From: Bacteroidia bacterium
GTDB taxonomy: Bacteria; Bacteroidota; Bacteroidia; Bacteroidales; Marinilabiliaceae
Assembly (NCBI GenBank): GCA_030526155.1
Contig: JAUNDI010000013.1
Location: 1 to 52,225 of the forward strand
DNA length: 52,225 nt
Direction of reading: 5' to 3'
Position 1 is the stretch's first letter, and each line of letters begins with the position of its first letter. The notes under the pieces were generated by a model, which was not told the origin of the DNA, did no database searches, and was given only the letters and a program-made list of their open reading frames with translations. Below, one piece after another: positions 15,223-24,901 of this stretch. Both the position numbers and the translations under genes were made by a program.

Positions 15223-15975
15223 TTATTTTTTTAGCCATGCATCTATGAGTTGCCTTGCTATACTCATACCATCGGGCAACTTAGGTAGATTATCCCTATG
15301 GAACCACTGAGCATCCACTAGCTCCTCCTCCTGCTTTATTATATCTCCACTTTCGTACTCAGCAGAAAATGCTATCATCACACCACAAGGAAAAGGCCAA
15401 GGTTGAGACCCCTCGTATTTGATATTCCTTACCTTAATATGAGTCTCCTCCATTAGTTCGCGCGCTACACACTCCTCTAGAGACTCGCCAGGCTCGAGGA
15501 AGCCAGCTACTAAGCCATAATGATCTGAGCGGAAACTCTTTGCCCTTACCATAAGAATCTCATCAGCCCCACGCTCTACTCTAACGATAATAGCTGGAGC
15601 TAATGGAGGATAAGATAAATGACCACACTTAGGGCACCTCTTCTCAAGGGAATCAGAACGGAACGTAGGAGCGCCACATGTAGGACAGAACATAGTATTA
15701 TTATGCCAAAAGAGAAGTTGTTTTGCCCTGCACATAGCTTGGAAATCGGCACTTGCGATTTGGAGTCTTGATTCTCTCACATCATGTAGTACAAGACCCA
15801 TTGAAGACAACTGCTCCTCAGAAAGAATAGATGTTGCGATATCGCCATCTTCAAGTTGTAGTATTCCAGCTATATCCTCCCTACTAAGAGAATCGATAAC
15901 CTCAGGGACAAATAGCTGGCCATTCTCCTCTTTAAGAGCTACCTTGCCATTGACAAATGCATACATCTTTTTCAT
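15223..15975 (-). CDS. nudC: NADH pyrophosphatase / NAD-RNA decapping hydrolase NudC
   Basis: Encodes 250 residues. An N-terminal domain precedes a zinc ribbon with Cys97, Cys100, Cys114 and Cys117 (CPTCG and CPKCG). The Nudix box starts at Gly158, with RELMEE at 172-177. SQPWPFP at 190-196 is the signature that separates NudC from other Nudix hydrolases. It would cleave NADH or NAD+ to NMN(H) and AMP and remove NAD caps from RNA 5' ends. It is the last gene of a minus-strand run with a DEAD-box helicase and an unknown secreted protein. Confidence 0.92.
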   Translation of the reverse strand: MKKMYAFVNGKVALKEENGQLFVPEVIDSLSREDIAGILQLEDGDIATSILSEEQLSSMGLVLHDVRESRLQIASADFQAMCRAKQLLFWHNNTMFCPTCGAPTFRSDSLEKRCPKCGHLSYPPLAPAIIVRVERGADEILMVRAKSFRSDHYGLVAGFLEPGESLEECVARELMEETHIKVRNIKYEGSQPWPFPCGVMIAFSAEYESGDIIKQEEELVDAQWFHRDNLPKLPDGMSIARQLIDAWLKK

Positions 15976-15996
15976 GACTTGAAATAAATTTAGGTG

Positions 15997-16617
15997 TTAT
16001 CTCGCCGTTTCAATAGGACTTATCCACGCACGTTGCTCTTTAGGAAGTTCGTACTGACGTTTACCATTAATTCTTAGAGGCAAGCAAATTAGTTGTGTAG
16101 TATTACGAATATGCCCATCATCAGTCCATTGCCCGATAAAGACTACTATTTTACCCTTATGCGGACCGAACCCCTTTCTAACCTCTATTACATCAAAAAG
16201 CTCATCAGCACGATCTCTAAATACGCGATATAGATCGGGCGTTACCCTTTGATAATTACCAATGCCGAAATAAAGCTTCAATGCAGTACAGTCGATATCT
16301 ATACAAGAGTCGGATATACGCACCATACCCTCTGTGCCAGCAGGCTTATTATAGTTCTCCAAGCTAGCTTTATATGTGAGAGTAGACCAATAAGTCTGAT
16401 TACCCGCATGTTCACAAGGAATCTCCCAATGGTAATCCTCGGTATAATCGTCATAAGAATCATCATAGTATGAGTCGTCATAATAAGAGTCATAATTAGT
16501 GGTATCGCTCTCTTGGTACGCATTATCTTCTATTTGGGCTATTGCCTGATTAGGAATAACCCAAATGAAGATTGCGATGGTTAGCAACCTTATAATATGT
16601 TGCCATATAGGTTGCAA
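15997..16617 (-). CDS. Secreted hypothetical protein with Tyr/Asp repeats
   Basis: Encodes 206 residues. A signal peptide (about 1-28, ending AIAQ) is followed by a low-complexity stretch with DSYYDDSYYDDSYDDY at about 44-60. The C-terminal part looks like a compact beta/alpha fold (WSTLTYKASLENY, SCIDIDCTALKLYFGIG, GKIVVFIGQW). I do not recognise the family. It lies 9 bp downstream of the DEAD-box helicase and 21 bp upstream of nudC, so it is probably cotranscribed, although its export sets it apart from those cytosolic proteins. Confidence 0.75.
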   Translation of the reverse strand: MQPIWQHIIRLLTIAIFIWVIPNQAIAQIEDNAYQESDTTNYDSYYDDSYYDDSYDDYTEDYHWEIPCEHAGNQTYWSTLTYKASLENYNKPAGTEGMVRISDSCIDIDCTALKLYFGIGNYQRVTPDLYRVFRDRADELFDVIEVRKGFGPHKGKIVVFIGQWTDDGHIRNTTQLICLPLRINGKRQYELPKEQRAWISPIETAR

Positions 16618-16626
16618 TATGCCTTA

Positions 16627-18483
16627 CTATTTATTGTTCTTCTTGTCGCCGCGCTTCTTATCCTTTGGCTTTTGATTGTCGCCCCTTCTCTCGCCACGAC
16701 GTTCGCGTTTATCATTACCTCTCTCACGACGCTCATTTCTGCGCTCACCACGTTCACCCTTCTCTCTGCGGTCGCCGCGACCTTCACCTCTACGACCATT
16801 ACCTCTCTTCTCCTTGCGGTCTGATTTACCTGCAGGACGAGGTGTTGTCTCCTCCACTACAAGTTTGAAGCCATCTATAGACTTGCCATTCATCAACTCT
16901 ATGATATCTCCTACCCACTTCTTGTCGACCTCCACGAAAGAGAAATTACGATTAATATCGATATGACCGATATTTACCTTCTGAGGTAACTTACGGGTAT
17001 AGTCATTAATAAGACCGATGATATCCTGAGCCTTGATACGGTCAATCTTACCGATATTAAGGAATAGACGAGCTGTATCAGCCTCATCAAGCATGCCAGG
17101 CTTGTCGCCCTTACGACCCTTCTTACGATCGTCGGCAAGCTCTACGTTGAGGTCTTCAGCATTTTGGTAGTACTTATTTACACTCTCGAACTCTACGGAT
17201 ACAAACTTAGCGATAATCTCCTCCTTAGTGAGATTTTGGAGGCGCTCACAAACCTGAGGAAGAAGAGCAGAGATAGCGCTATCTGTATCTACGGCTTGAT
17301 TCTCTACACCCTCTATGAAGTGGTGAAGTTTTGCCTGGCATATCTCCTCGGCTGTAGGAACCATTACGCGTGTAAACTCCTTATGGCTCACCTTAGATAT
17401 CTGCTTAATACGGCTAATTTCACGAGTGTGAACAATAGATACGCTGACGCCCTTTTTGCCGGCACGACCAGTACGTCCACTTCTATGGATATACACCTCA
17501 GGGTCATCAGGAAGATTATAATTGATTACATGAGTAAGCTCAGTAACGTCTATACCACGTGCGGCTACATCTGTAGCTACTAATATCTGGAGGTGCTTAA
17601 TACGGAAACGCTGCATAACCATATCACGCTGAGCCTGTGATAGGTCGCCATGGAGAGCATCAGCATTATATCCATCAGCAATAAGCTTATCTGCAATCTC
17701 TTTTGTCTCTTGGCGAGTACGACAGAATACAATACCATAGATATCTGGTACCATATCCACTATTCTCTTAAGAGCAGCATAGCGGTCTTGAGCTTTGACA
17801 ACATAATAGTGGTGCTCCACAGTAGATGCACCCTCATTAGTACGTCCTATCTTAATCTCCATTGGCTCCTTCATGTACTGGCCTACCATCTTGGCGATGA
17901 AAGGAGGCATAGTAGCAGAGAAGAGGAGTGTCTGGCGCTCTTGTGGAGTAGATGAGAGGATGGTCTCAATATCCTCCTTGAAACCCATATTTAGCATCTC
18001 ATCAGCCTCGTCGAGGACGAGCCAACGAATATTTCCTATCTTTAGGCTACCTCGCTCAATGAGGTCTATGACGCGACCAGGAGTACCCACTACAATCTGA
18101 GCAGGACCCTTAAGTGCTTTAAGTTGCGTCTTTATATCGCTACCACCATATACTGGTACTATCTGAATGCGTTTACGTGTTGCGGCAAATGTAGCGAGGT
18201 CCTTTGCTATTTGGAGACAAAGCTCACGAGTAGGACTAAGTATGAGTGCCTGTGTTTGGCTAGTTTTATCATCGGCCAACTGAACGATCGGCAAACCGAA
18301 GGCTGCAGTTTTACCTGTACCTGTTTGGGCGAGAGAGATAATATCTCGTCCATGATTTAGTATCTCAGGAATAGTACGAGCCTGAACAGGTGTAGGAGTC
18401 TCAAAACCTTTGCTCTTTATAGCTTCGAGAAGTTCGTCGCTTAGGCCAAGTTCTTCAAATGTTATTGTCTTTGTTTCTTCCAT
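16627..18483 (-). CDS. DEAD-box ATP-dependent RNA helicase
   Basis: Encodes 618 residues. The helicase core holds the Q motif (TPVQARTIPEI), motif I (AQTGTGKTAAFG), PTRELCLQI, TPGRVIDL, motif II (VLDEADEML), SAT (LLFSATMPP), TDVAARGIDV and HRSGRTGRAGKKG. After it, about 465-550 has the pattern of a DbpA-type RNA-binding domain (NIGKIDRIKAQDIIGLIND, NFSFVEV). The tail from about 555 is rich in Arg, Gly, Lys and Glu, typical of CsdA/DeaD-like Bacteroidetes enzymes. Probable roles are ribosome assembly and RNA turnover, often cold-induced. First gene of the unit with the secreted protein and nudC. Confidence 0.93.
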   Translation of the reverse strand: MEETKTITFEELGLSDELLEAIKSKGFETPTPVQARTIPEILNHGRDIISLAQTGTGKTAAFGLPIVQLADDKTSQTQALILSPTRELCLQIAKDLATFAATRKRIQIVPVYGGSDIKTQLKALKGPAQIVVGTPGRVIDLIERGSLKIGNIRWLVLDEADEMLNMGFKEDIETILSSTPQERQTLLFSATMPPFIAKMVGQYMKEPMEIKIGRTNEGASTVEHHYYVVKAQDRYAALKRIVDMVPDIYGIVFCRTRQETKEIADKLIADGYNADALHGDLSQAQRDMVMQRFRIKHLQILVATDVAARGIDVTELTHVINYNLPDDPEVYIHRSGRTGRAGKKGVSVSIVHTREISRIKQISKVSHKEFTRVMVPTAEEICQAKLHHFIEGVENQAVDTDSAISALLPQVCERLQNLTKEEIIAKFVSVEFESVNKYYQNAEDLNVELADDRKKGRKGDKPGMLDEADTARLFLNIGKIDRIKAQDIIGLINDYTRKLPQKVNIGHIDINRNFSFVEVDKKWVGDIIELMNGKSIDGFKLVVEETTPRPAGKSDRKEKRGNGRRGEGRGDRREKGERGERRNERRERGNDKRERRGERRGDNQKPKDKKRGDKKNNK

Positions 18484-18521
18484 GTCGCATGGGTGTTAAT
18501 GGGTAAATGATAATAATGAAA

Positions 18522-19382
18522 TTAGTTGAGAGAGAACTTGCCGTTGCCGATTAGTTCACCATCTGTGAATAGTTCGATGCGGTATTCGCCACTCATTAGC
18601 TCACCAGCATCTACGGTATAAATTATATATGTGTCAGTATCTTGTCCGCCATACTCAATATCTCTTTTTGCCGAGAAGTTGAGCTGTTGATCTTCATACT
18701 GGAATGTATCATTTTTTGAGTGCATAAGAAGCTGACCATCTGGGCGCTCTATGCGCAAATATACTGTACGAATGCCTGTCTGACTAGTTATATTTTTGAG
18801 AATAGTAAAGCTAACCTTAAGCTTGGTTGCTTTGCTAGCCTTAGTTGTAGCCTTCTCTTTAATATTCAAACCAGTACCAGCTACATTAGATGTCTCCAAT
18901 CTAGCGGCAAGTTGCACCTTGTCATTAAGCGCATCATTCTGCTCTTTGAGTTCCGCCTCTGCCTTTCTTGCATCGGCTATCTGCTTACGCATACCTACAT
19001 TCTCCTTTTTGAGCTTCTCATTTGTTTGGTTTAATGAGTCTATTTGGAAAATATAACTTCTCATTGCCCCGCGCATAGCAGTAAGCTCTGTCTGTAGCTC
19101 TTTAATACGTCTAGCGTTGGATGCCTTTACTGTGCGCAACTCATCTTGAAGCTGTGCCACACGGTCTCGCTCTTGCTGAAGTTTCTGCTCAAGTTCTGTG
19201 TTATTCGAACGTAGTGAATCAAAATCAGAGTATAGATCTTGATATTCTGTTATCAAAAGCTCCTTCTCCTCTGTTAGAACCTCCTCCATCTCCGCCATCT
19301 CGGAGCGGCTATTGAAGTACAAGCTGATGAATATTACTGCAATTACACCAGCTATAATTAGTATAATGTTATTCTGTTTCAT
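18522..19382 (-). CDS. Membrane-anchored coiled-coil protein
   Basis: Encodes 286 residues. One N-terminal membrane helix (about 5-22, IILIIAGVIAVIFISLYF) is followed by a long heptad-rich coiled coil (about 26-160, e.g. NTELEQKLQQERDRVAQLQ) and a beta-rich C-terminal domain (VSFTILKNITSQTGIRTVYL, GEYRIELFTDGE). The layout, single anchor plus long coil plus C-terminal globular domain, is seen in a set of conserved Bacteroidetes envelope proteins of unknown role. A -7 element lies only 8 bp before the ATG, so the mRNA is probably leaderless or nearly so. Confidence 0.8.
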   Translation of the reverse strand: MKQNNIILIIAGVIAVIFISLYFNSRSEMAEMEEVLTEEKELLITEYQDLYSDFDSLRSNNTELEQKLQQERDRVAQLQDELRTVKASNARRIKELQTELTAMRGAMRSYIFQIDSLNQTNEKLKKENVGMRKQIADARKAEAELKEQNDALNDKVQLAARLETSNVAGTGLNIKEKATTKASKATKLKVSFTILKNITSQTGIRTVYLRIERPDGQLLMHSKNDTFQYEDQQLNFSAKRDIEYGGQDTDTYIIYTVDAGELMSGEYRIELFTDGELIGNGKFSLN

Positions 19383-19389
19383 TTCAAGA

Positions 19390-19397
19390 CAAAGGTA
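19390..19397 (-). promoter_or_regulatory. -7 element very close to the start of the coiled-coil gene
   Basis: TACCTTTG on the minus strand matches TAnnTTTG and ends 8 bp upstream of the ATG at 19382. The expected transcription start falls at or just before the start codon. Confidence 0.5.
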
Positions 19398-19410
19398 ATA
19401 AAATTCTTCT

Positions 19411-20310
19411 CTAAATAGAACCCATTACTATAATAGCAATACCGGCGAGTATGCCTAATAAGCAGAGCCCCTTGCGTAGCATATTACGCTCATGGAAGAA
19501 GAAGTATGCCATGAGGAAGGCTACAAGAGAATTAGAACGTCTAAGTGGCGATATCAATGAGATAAGCGCATCAGGCGCCGCTATAGCCCCATAGTATACA
19601 AAGTCTGCAATGATAATAACAACTCCAATAGCAGGTATTGTTGCTACCCAATGGAATGGTTGCTTCTCTCTATTAGGGTACCATATTATGAGCAATAGAG
19701 GTATGACAAGTAGGAACTGATAGAATGAGTAGTAACAGAGTATAGCCATTCGTGGTATATCGGCATCTCTTACCAAAAACTTATCATATAGCGCAGAGCA
19801 TGAGCCTATCAAAGTGCCTATTACAACAAACCAAACAGCTCTATTGCTCTTAAAATTAATACCCTCTCTTTTCCCAGCAAAGCTAAATAAGAAAAAGAAG
19901 ACAAGGGTAACTATCAAGCCTATCCACTGTATGCCGTTGGGCCTCTCTTGGAATATTATCAATGCTCCTATCAATGTCCATATAGGAGCTGTAGCTCTAA
20001 TTGGTGATACTATAGATAATGGCAAGTCTCTCAATCCATAATAGACAAATACCCAAGAACCTAACACTATGGCTGCTTTATTTACGAGCAACAAGTGCTC
20101 ATGTACAGATATGGCAGGAATATAATAATATGCATCTTCTGATATTATACCCATCTGCGAGAGTATGAGTATCGGCAATAACATTATGCTCGATGTGAAT
20201 GTCGACCCTAGTAAAACAGGCAACACCGCATTTTGCTTCAACGAATATTTCCTTAATACATCATAAAAGCCCAAACAAAGGGCCGAAAGAAGCGCTAAAA
20301 AAGCCCACAT
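19411..20310 (-). CDS. EamA/DMT superfamily transporter
   Basis: Encodes 299 residues from the ATG at 20310. A longer reading from a TTG at 20337 overlaps a TATCTTTG promoter element, so it is rejected. The protein has about ten membrane helices in two homologous halves, with the EamA-type pattern (MWAFLALLSALCLGFYDVLRK, SPIRATAPIWTLIGALI, SPLRRSNSLVAFLMAYFFFHE). Family members export or import metabolites such as amino acids, nucleosides or sugars; the substrate is not evident. It ends 28 bp upstream of the coiled-coil gene, which has its own promoter. Confidence 0.85.
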   Translation of the reverse strand: MWAFLALLSALCLGFYDVLRKYSLKQNAVLPVLLGSTFTSSIMLLPILILSQMGIISEDAYYYIPAISVHEHLLLVNKAAIVLGSWVFVYYGLRDLPLSIVSPIRATAPIWTLIGALIIFQERPNGIQWIGLIVTLVFFFLFSFAGKREGINFKSNRAVWFVVIGTLIGSCSALYDKFLVRDADIPRMAILCYYSFYQFLLVIPLLLIIWYPNREKQPFHWVATIPAIGVVIIIADFVYYGAIAAPDALISLISPLRRSNSLVAFLMAYFFFHERNMLRKGLCLLGILAGIAIIVMGSI

Positions 20311-20332
20311 ATTATTCTCTATTGTTTTGAGC

Positions 20333-20340
20333 GACAAAGA
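20333..20340 (-). promoter_or_regulatory. -7 element of the EamA transporter gene
   Basis: TATCTTTG on the minus strand, 22 bp upstream of the ATG at 20310, matches TAnnTTTG. It decides the start: a TTG-initiated frame at 20337 would begin inside this element. Confidence 0.55.
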
Positions 20341-20401
20341 TACTTCATAATATTATTACATTATGCTAAATATTTATAAATGAAAAGTCCTAACTCATAC
20401 A

Positions 20402-21247
20402 TCATTCTACCAATACTTTTGTTCTAGCTACTCCACTTAGTAGGCCTATACCATTTACCACATTATTATATAGTCCGTTCTGACCAAACACAGGTAATAA
20501 CATATAAGCCTTATGAATGGCTACACTCTGCATGTAGCAGTAGTGCTCGTATGTCATATGGTATAATTCTAGCTCTATATCGCCTTCTACATCTTTCATC
20601 GGAATATCACAATTCAACTTAATTATACGTCCCGCTAAATTAGCATTCGTAAATAGGCCTCTACCTTCATCATCGTTAATGATACTCGATTTCGACTCTT
20701 CAAATATCCTCCCTATATATTTTACCCCCTCTATCACATCTCCTGTCTTTGTATCTCTAGCTAATAACTGATAATAGTTATCTCCTATGCCATCGTCATT
20801 GAGCATCAAAGTACAACTTTTATAGTATTGCCCCTCTTTCTCTATCTCGTCTCCTCTTGTCAGTCTTATTGTTGGCTCACTGGGTATATAACTACTAGCG
20901 TATACTAGTTGCTTACCTTCTCTAACTACCTTAACTTCAATACTACTCCCTGAGTGAAGCTCTAGTCCGTCAAACTCTACACTTGTAGCTGTCTCAGATA
21001 GTTGCTTGGTATGGCTCTCTTTCCCATCTATAATTACATTCACTTCTGTCTCTTCTCCCAATGGCTTCTTGGCGGAGGCCTCTGTAAAGAGTATCGACTG
21101 ATATGCATGTACCTCACACCTATCGCCTGCCTCTACAAAGGCATATACCACTGTCTTGCGCTCTGCCTTGATATCAATATCGGCATCACTCTCACAGCCT
21201 ACTAGCATAGCTAATAGTAGATATGTGTAAATGTATATATGTCTCAT
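20402..21247 (-). CDS. DUF4249 lipoprotein (TonB receptor partner)
   Basis: Encodes 281 residues with a lipoprotein signal (AMLVGC, Cys18). The body follows the DUF4249 pattern: TVVYAFVEAGDRCEVHAYQS, a beta-rich middle with NVIIDGKE and YIPSEPTI, and DDGIGDNYYQLLARD. It ends NNVVNGIGLLSGV, the usual terminal motif. DUF4249 proteins are outer-membrane lipoproteins encoded beside TonB-dependent receptors in Bacteroidetes and may act like SusD in ligand capture. The start codon overlaps the stop of the receptor gene (ATGA), so translation is coupled. Confidence 0.85.
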   Translation of the reverse strand: MRHIYIYTYLLLAMLVGCESDADIDIKAERKTVVYAFVEAGDRCEVHAYQSILFTEASAKKPLGEETEVNVIIDGKESHTKQLSETATSVEFDGLELHSGSSIEVKVVREGKQLVYASSYIPSEPTIRLTRGDEIEKEGQYYKSCTLMLNDDGIGDNYYQLLARDTKTGDVIEGVKYIGRIFEESKSSIINDDEGRGLFTNANLAGRIIKLNCDIPMKDVEGDIELELYHMTYEHYCYMQSVAIHKAYMLLPVFGQNGLYNNVVNGIGLLSGVARTKVLVE

Positions 21248-23955
21248 CAGAACTTAAAACTATATTTGATATATGGCAATGGGAAGGCTATAAGGCTAAA
21301 TTGTTTTAGATTATATGTCTCTATATCTCCCTCTTTATTGGTTTGGGGTTTCCAATATACAAACATCGGATTTTTCATGCCATAAACATTATAGACGCCA
21401 AAACTCAACGTATGTTCTCCTCTTGGCCTGTCAAATCTGATATTACAACCTAATGTCAATGAATGCGATGCTACCATCCTATACTTATTGCGCTCTCCTG
21501 GTAGGGTCGCAATTGTCTGGTTGCCTTCTCTGTCTACAATATCTGTCATCAATACATATTGTCCGTCTGGTATTGTCAATGGAGCGCCTGAATGGTATGT
21601 CCACAATGCCGAGAAATCTACTTGTGGGGTGTATGAATATACTCCATATAGTGTCAACCCATGACGTTTGTCGTAGTCTGTTGGAAAGTATTTTCCTTTA
21701 TTCAGCTCGTCATATCGGTTCATAGATTTACTATATGAATATGCAAGCCAACCCGATATTCGCCCTTCTGTCTTGTGTAGCATAGCCTCAAAACCATTTG
21801 CCCAACCTTCACCACTGGTCAATAGCTTATCCCAGTCGCCATTTGCTAGCAACTCTACTCCCGAGGTGGTCTTGTAGGTCTGTAGCCTTACATAGTTCTT
21901 CCTATATCCCTCTAATGTCAATTTCAATCGATCTGTCAACTTTACCTCTGTCTCTAAAGAGACTTGCCATACCCTTGGTGGCGGAAGTGTATTGGATACT
22001 GGTAGCCACATGTCTGCAGGGGTCTCCACTGTCGCTACGTGCATCTGCTGAAGAAACTGCGACATACAAGAGCCTCCTACTTTTATTGTCAACTCGCTTT
22101 TTGGCGCATATGTCAATAATGCTCTAGGCTCTAATTGCACAAAGATCGATTTGTTTTTTCTATTCATCATAGATAAGTGCAATCCGATATTTGCACTTAA
22201 TTTCTTTAGTTTCAACTGCGACTCTACATAGGCATGTCCCTCTATCCTCTTTAAGGGGTGCTGTTTCTCTGCTCTGATTGTATCTCCTTTCTCTATGTCG
22301 CTCTTTATCATCGTATACCCTGGGTAGAAGGCATGAAGTGTCCCCTCTATTCCCGCCCTGACGCTGCTTAGGTCTATCAATGATGGGTAATATGTTACAT
22401 CTGTCTTTACCGTGTAGTCATTAAGCCCACTAAAGTAGGTCGAGGTACTGGCCTCACGCGACCCTCGTTCGTCGCTTATCTTCTTGTCTCTATTCCTAAA
22501 TCGATACCTACTAAACGAGGCTGTAGTATTACAAAACAGTTTTCCACTATACGATCTGTTCCACCTCATCGATGATATAATACTTCCCCATCTATATTGC
22601 TGCTCGTCATTTACTACTATATCTCTATATATATTATCTTCATACTCTATACGCTTATCCCTAAAGTTATAGTCGTCATTCAAATTGTCCGATCCCACAA
22701 AGAAACTCACATAAATCCTATCTTTATTACTAATAACATAATTTAGCTTGGAGCTAATATCATAAAAATAGAACGAATACCGTGTATCATTATTATTTTG
22801 AATATACCCCGAGAATATATCTGCATATGTACGTCGTGCAGATACTATAAACGATACCTTCTCTTCTACTATAGGTCCCTCAAACATAACATTTGATGAG
22901 AGTAGCCCAATATTCATATAGCCATTAAATTTGTGCATATTGCCTTCTCTCATCTTTATATCAAGCACACTAGACATCCTACCTCCATATCTAGCTGGGA
23001 AGCCTCCCTTAATAAGCGTGGCTGAATTTATGCCTTCTGCATTAAATGCTGTATATAGCCCCATTAAGTGCATAGGGTTATATAATGGCACATTATCCAA
23101 CATTACTATATTCTGGTCTGAGTTTCCACCACGCACACTCATTCCACCAAAGCCCTCTTCGCCTCCTTGTATACCTGGCGTATGCTGCATGGCTCGTATA
23201 ATGTCGCTCTCGCCCATTAAGCTTGGCATTACTTTTACCTGTTGTATAGGTATCCTTACTACGCCTGCGCCTGCGTCTGCAGGTGGCTCAAAGTTTACCA
23301 CGTCTACATCTATATCTAGAAAGTTGTCATGACGGGCCAACTCTATATTCACTACCGTGTCTCCTCTTAGGTCTATATTCATAACCTTGGAGGTATACCC
23401 AATAAATGATGCTTTTAATGGTACATTTCCTTCTGGTAATGTCAAACTGTAATAGCCAAACTCGTTACTTACAGCTCCCCTGAAGAGTATCATATCATAC
23501 ACATTGGCTGCTATAAGGGCCTCTTTGCTGCCGGACTCTTTCAAATAGCCGCTTATGGTGTATCTCTTGTCTCCGTTGAGCGGACTCACTATTACTTTCT
23601 TATCCTCAACGTGATATTGTACTTTATACCGCCCAAATATCTTGTTCAATAGTTCCAATAGCTGCCATCTCTTATGTTTTAGCTCTATGGGCCTACTAGC
23701 GTATGGCAATACTCTAGATGAATAGCTGATGGTAAGGTCGCCTACATGTTCTATGGTTCGTATCAGACTGTCTGTCGTCTCATAACTCTTTTGTGGTAAG
23801 TTAATCCAAATAGTGGCGGATAGGGTATCCTCTGTCTCTGCAGTCTGACCCCAAATGTGCACTCCACTCATACTGAGGCTCAATGCCACAATAAAAAAGA
23901 GGCGCCCTAGGCACCTCTTAAACAAATCACTATATTTTGTATGAATAGTCTGCAC
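21247..23955 (-). CDS. TonB-dependent outer membrane receptor with STN domain
   Basis: Encodes 902 residues. A signal segment (about 12-38) is followed by a secretin/TonB short N-terminal (STN) domain at about 55-105, a carboxypeptidase-regulatory-like beta domain at about 130-205 (YTISGYLKESGSKEALIAANV), a plug at about 235-345 (GESDIIRAMQHTPGIQGG, FGGMSVRGGNSDQNIVML) and a C-terminal barrel ending IKYSFKF. The STN domain indicates signalling to an inner-membrane FecR anti-sigma factor, encoded just upstream. The substrate is unknown. Cluster order is small ORF, FecR, receptor, DUF4249. Confidence 0.93.
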   Translation of the reverse strand: MQTIHTKYSDLFKRCLGRLFFIVALSLSMSGVHIWGQTAETEDTLSATIWINLPQKSYETTDSLIRTIEHVGDLTISYSSRVLPYASRPIELKHKRWQLLELLNKIFGRYKVQYHVEDKKVIVSPLNGDKRYTISGYLKESGSKEALIAANVYDMILFRGAVSNEFGYYSLTLPEGNVPLKASFIGYTSKVMNIDLRGDTVVNIELARHDNFLDIDVDVVNFEPPADAGAGVVRIPIQQVKVMPSLMGESDIIRAMQHTPGIQGGEEGFGGMSVRGGNSDQNIVMLDNVPLYNPMHLMGLYTAFNAEGINSATLIKGGFPARYGGRMSSVLDIKMREGNMHKFNGYMNIGLLSSNVMFEGPIVEEKVSFIVSARRTYADIFSGYIQNNNDTRYSFYFYDISSKLNYVISNKDRIYVSFFVGSDNLNDDYNFRDKRIEYEDNIYRDIVVNDEQQYRWGSIISSMRWNRSYSGKLFCNTTASFSRYRFRNRDKKISDERGSREASTSTYFSGLNDYTVKTDVTYYPSLIDLSSVRAGIEGTLHAFYPGYTMIKSDIEKGDTIRAEKQHPLKRIEGHAYVESQLKLKKLSANIGLHLSMMNRKNKSIFVQLEPRALLTYAPKSELTIKVGGSCMSQFLQQMHVATVETPADMWLPVSNTLPPPRVWQVSLETEVKLTDRLKLTLEGYRKNYVRLQTYKTTSGVELLANGDWDKLLTSGEGWANGFEAMLHKTEGRISGWLAYSYSKSMNRYDELNKGKYFPTDYDKRHGLTLYGVYSYTPQVDFSALWTYHSGAPLTIPDGQYVLMTDIVDREGNQTIATLPGERNKYRMVASHSLTLGCNIRFDRPRGEHTLSFGVYNVYGMKNPMFVYWKPQTNKEGDIETYNLKQFSLIAFPLPYIKYSFKF

Positions 23956-23985
23956 TGAGTTTTGTCTGCTATGCCTTATGCAAAT

Positions 23986-24888
23986 TTAACGACTTAATGT
24001 CAGACTTCCACCAACAATCTCTATCTTAATACCAAAATGTATAGATAATTCTTTTAATACCTTCTCTAATGGCTCGTTGTCAAACTTCGATGTTACCAAT
24101 ATCCCACTATTCTGCTCTATCAACCCCTCTTCTTTCTCTTCTACTCTCTTAATCTCTGGATATATATCCATCAATTCTGATACCGCCTCTCTCAATGTCG
24201 CCTCTTTTAACTCTAGTTTGTTCGAATCCCAATCTCCTATCGCTCTTTTCGAGCACTCCATCTTCTCAAAATTACCATTCTCTACTAATACCTTCTCTCC
24301 TTTTATCAATTCTGCTTCGCCTCTAGGAGTACTGACTCTTACATTACCGCTCTTTACCTTTACACTGTATCTCTCTCTATCTTTTAAGTTCTCTACCACA
24401 AAACTCGTACCTAATACCTCTACTTTCGAATCCCTTCCCTCTAAATAGACTACAAATGGTCTATCCTCATCGCGCTTTACACTGAAACTTGCTTGTCCCT
24501 CTAATACTACCACTCTTCTCTCACCTAGTACGTCATATCTCATCGTAGAGCCTTGCGCTAGTCTCACTACAGAGCCATCCTCTAGCTCACTGCTTGTCCT
24601 GTCTGTAGCGGCTGTTAGTATATTAGCATCGCCTCCTAACTCGTCAATATTGCTTGTTGTAATATTAAATAGCGCTCCAAGAGACAATAACACTACCACA
24701 GATGCAGCTACGCTCATCCATGTCATCACTCGCCTAGACATCTTAAATACTCTCTTGTCCGACTCCTGTGATGCTATGCCCGACTCCCTGCAGATATTCT
24801 GCCAAATACACTCTTTTCTACTGCGTATAGCCTCAAGTGTACGCAACTCCTCTGCCGAAATCTGATTTATGTCAATATCCTGTTTCAC
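23986..24888 (-). CDS. FecR family anti-sigma regulator
   Basis: Encodes 300 residues. A cytoplasmic N-terminal part (about 1-52) is followed by one membrane helix (about 55-75, MTWMSVAASVVVLLSLGALF), a periplasmic FecR domain at about 95-200 (RLAQGSTMRYDVLGERRVVV, FVVYLEGRDSKVEVLGTSF) and a C-terminal DUF4974-type domain at about 225-298. It would pass the signal from the STN domain of the neighbouring receptor to an ECF sigma factor. No sigma gene lies upstream, which is unusual for this arrangement. It starts 13 bp after a small acidic ORF. Confidence 0.92.
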   Translation of the reverse strand: MKQDIDINQISAEELRTLEAIRSRKECIWQNICRESGIASQESDKRVFKMSRRVMTWMSVAASVVVLLSLGALFNITTSNIDELGGDANILTAATDRTSSELEDGSVVRLAQGSTMRYDVLGERRVVVLEGQASFSVKRDEDRPFVVYLEGRDSKVEVLGTSFVVENLKDRERYSVKVKSGNVRVSTPRGEAELIKGEKVLVENGNFEKMECSKRAIGDWDSNKLELKEATLREAVSELMDIYPEIKRVEEKEEGLIEQNSGILVTSKFDNEPLEKVLKELSIHFGIKIEIVGGSLTLSR

Positions 24889-24901
24889 GTCAATAATTCA
24901 A

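Noticed and set aside
16590-16966. Several ORFs opposite the helicase C-terminus
   Set aside because: They are shadows of the Arg/Gly-rich tail, whose codon bias keeps several frames open.
19411-20337. Longer EamA protein started from TTG at 20337
   Set aside because: The TTG is part of a TATCTTTG promoter element; the ATG at 20310 begins directly at the first membrane helix.
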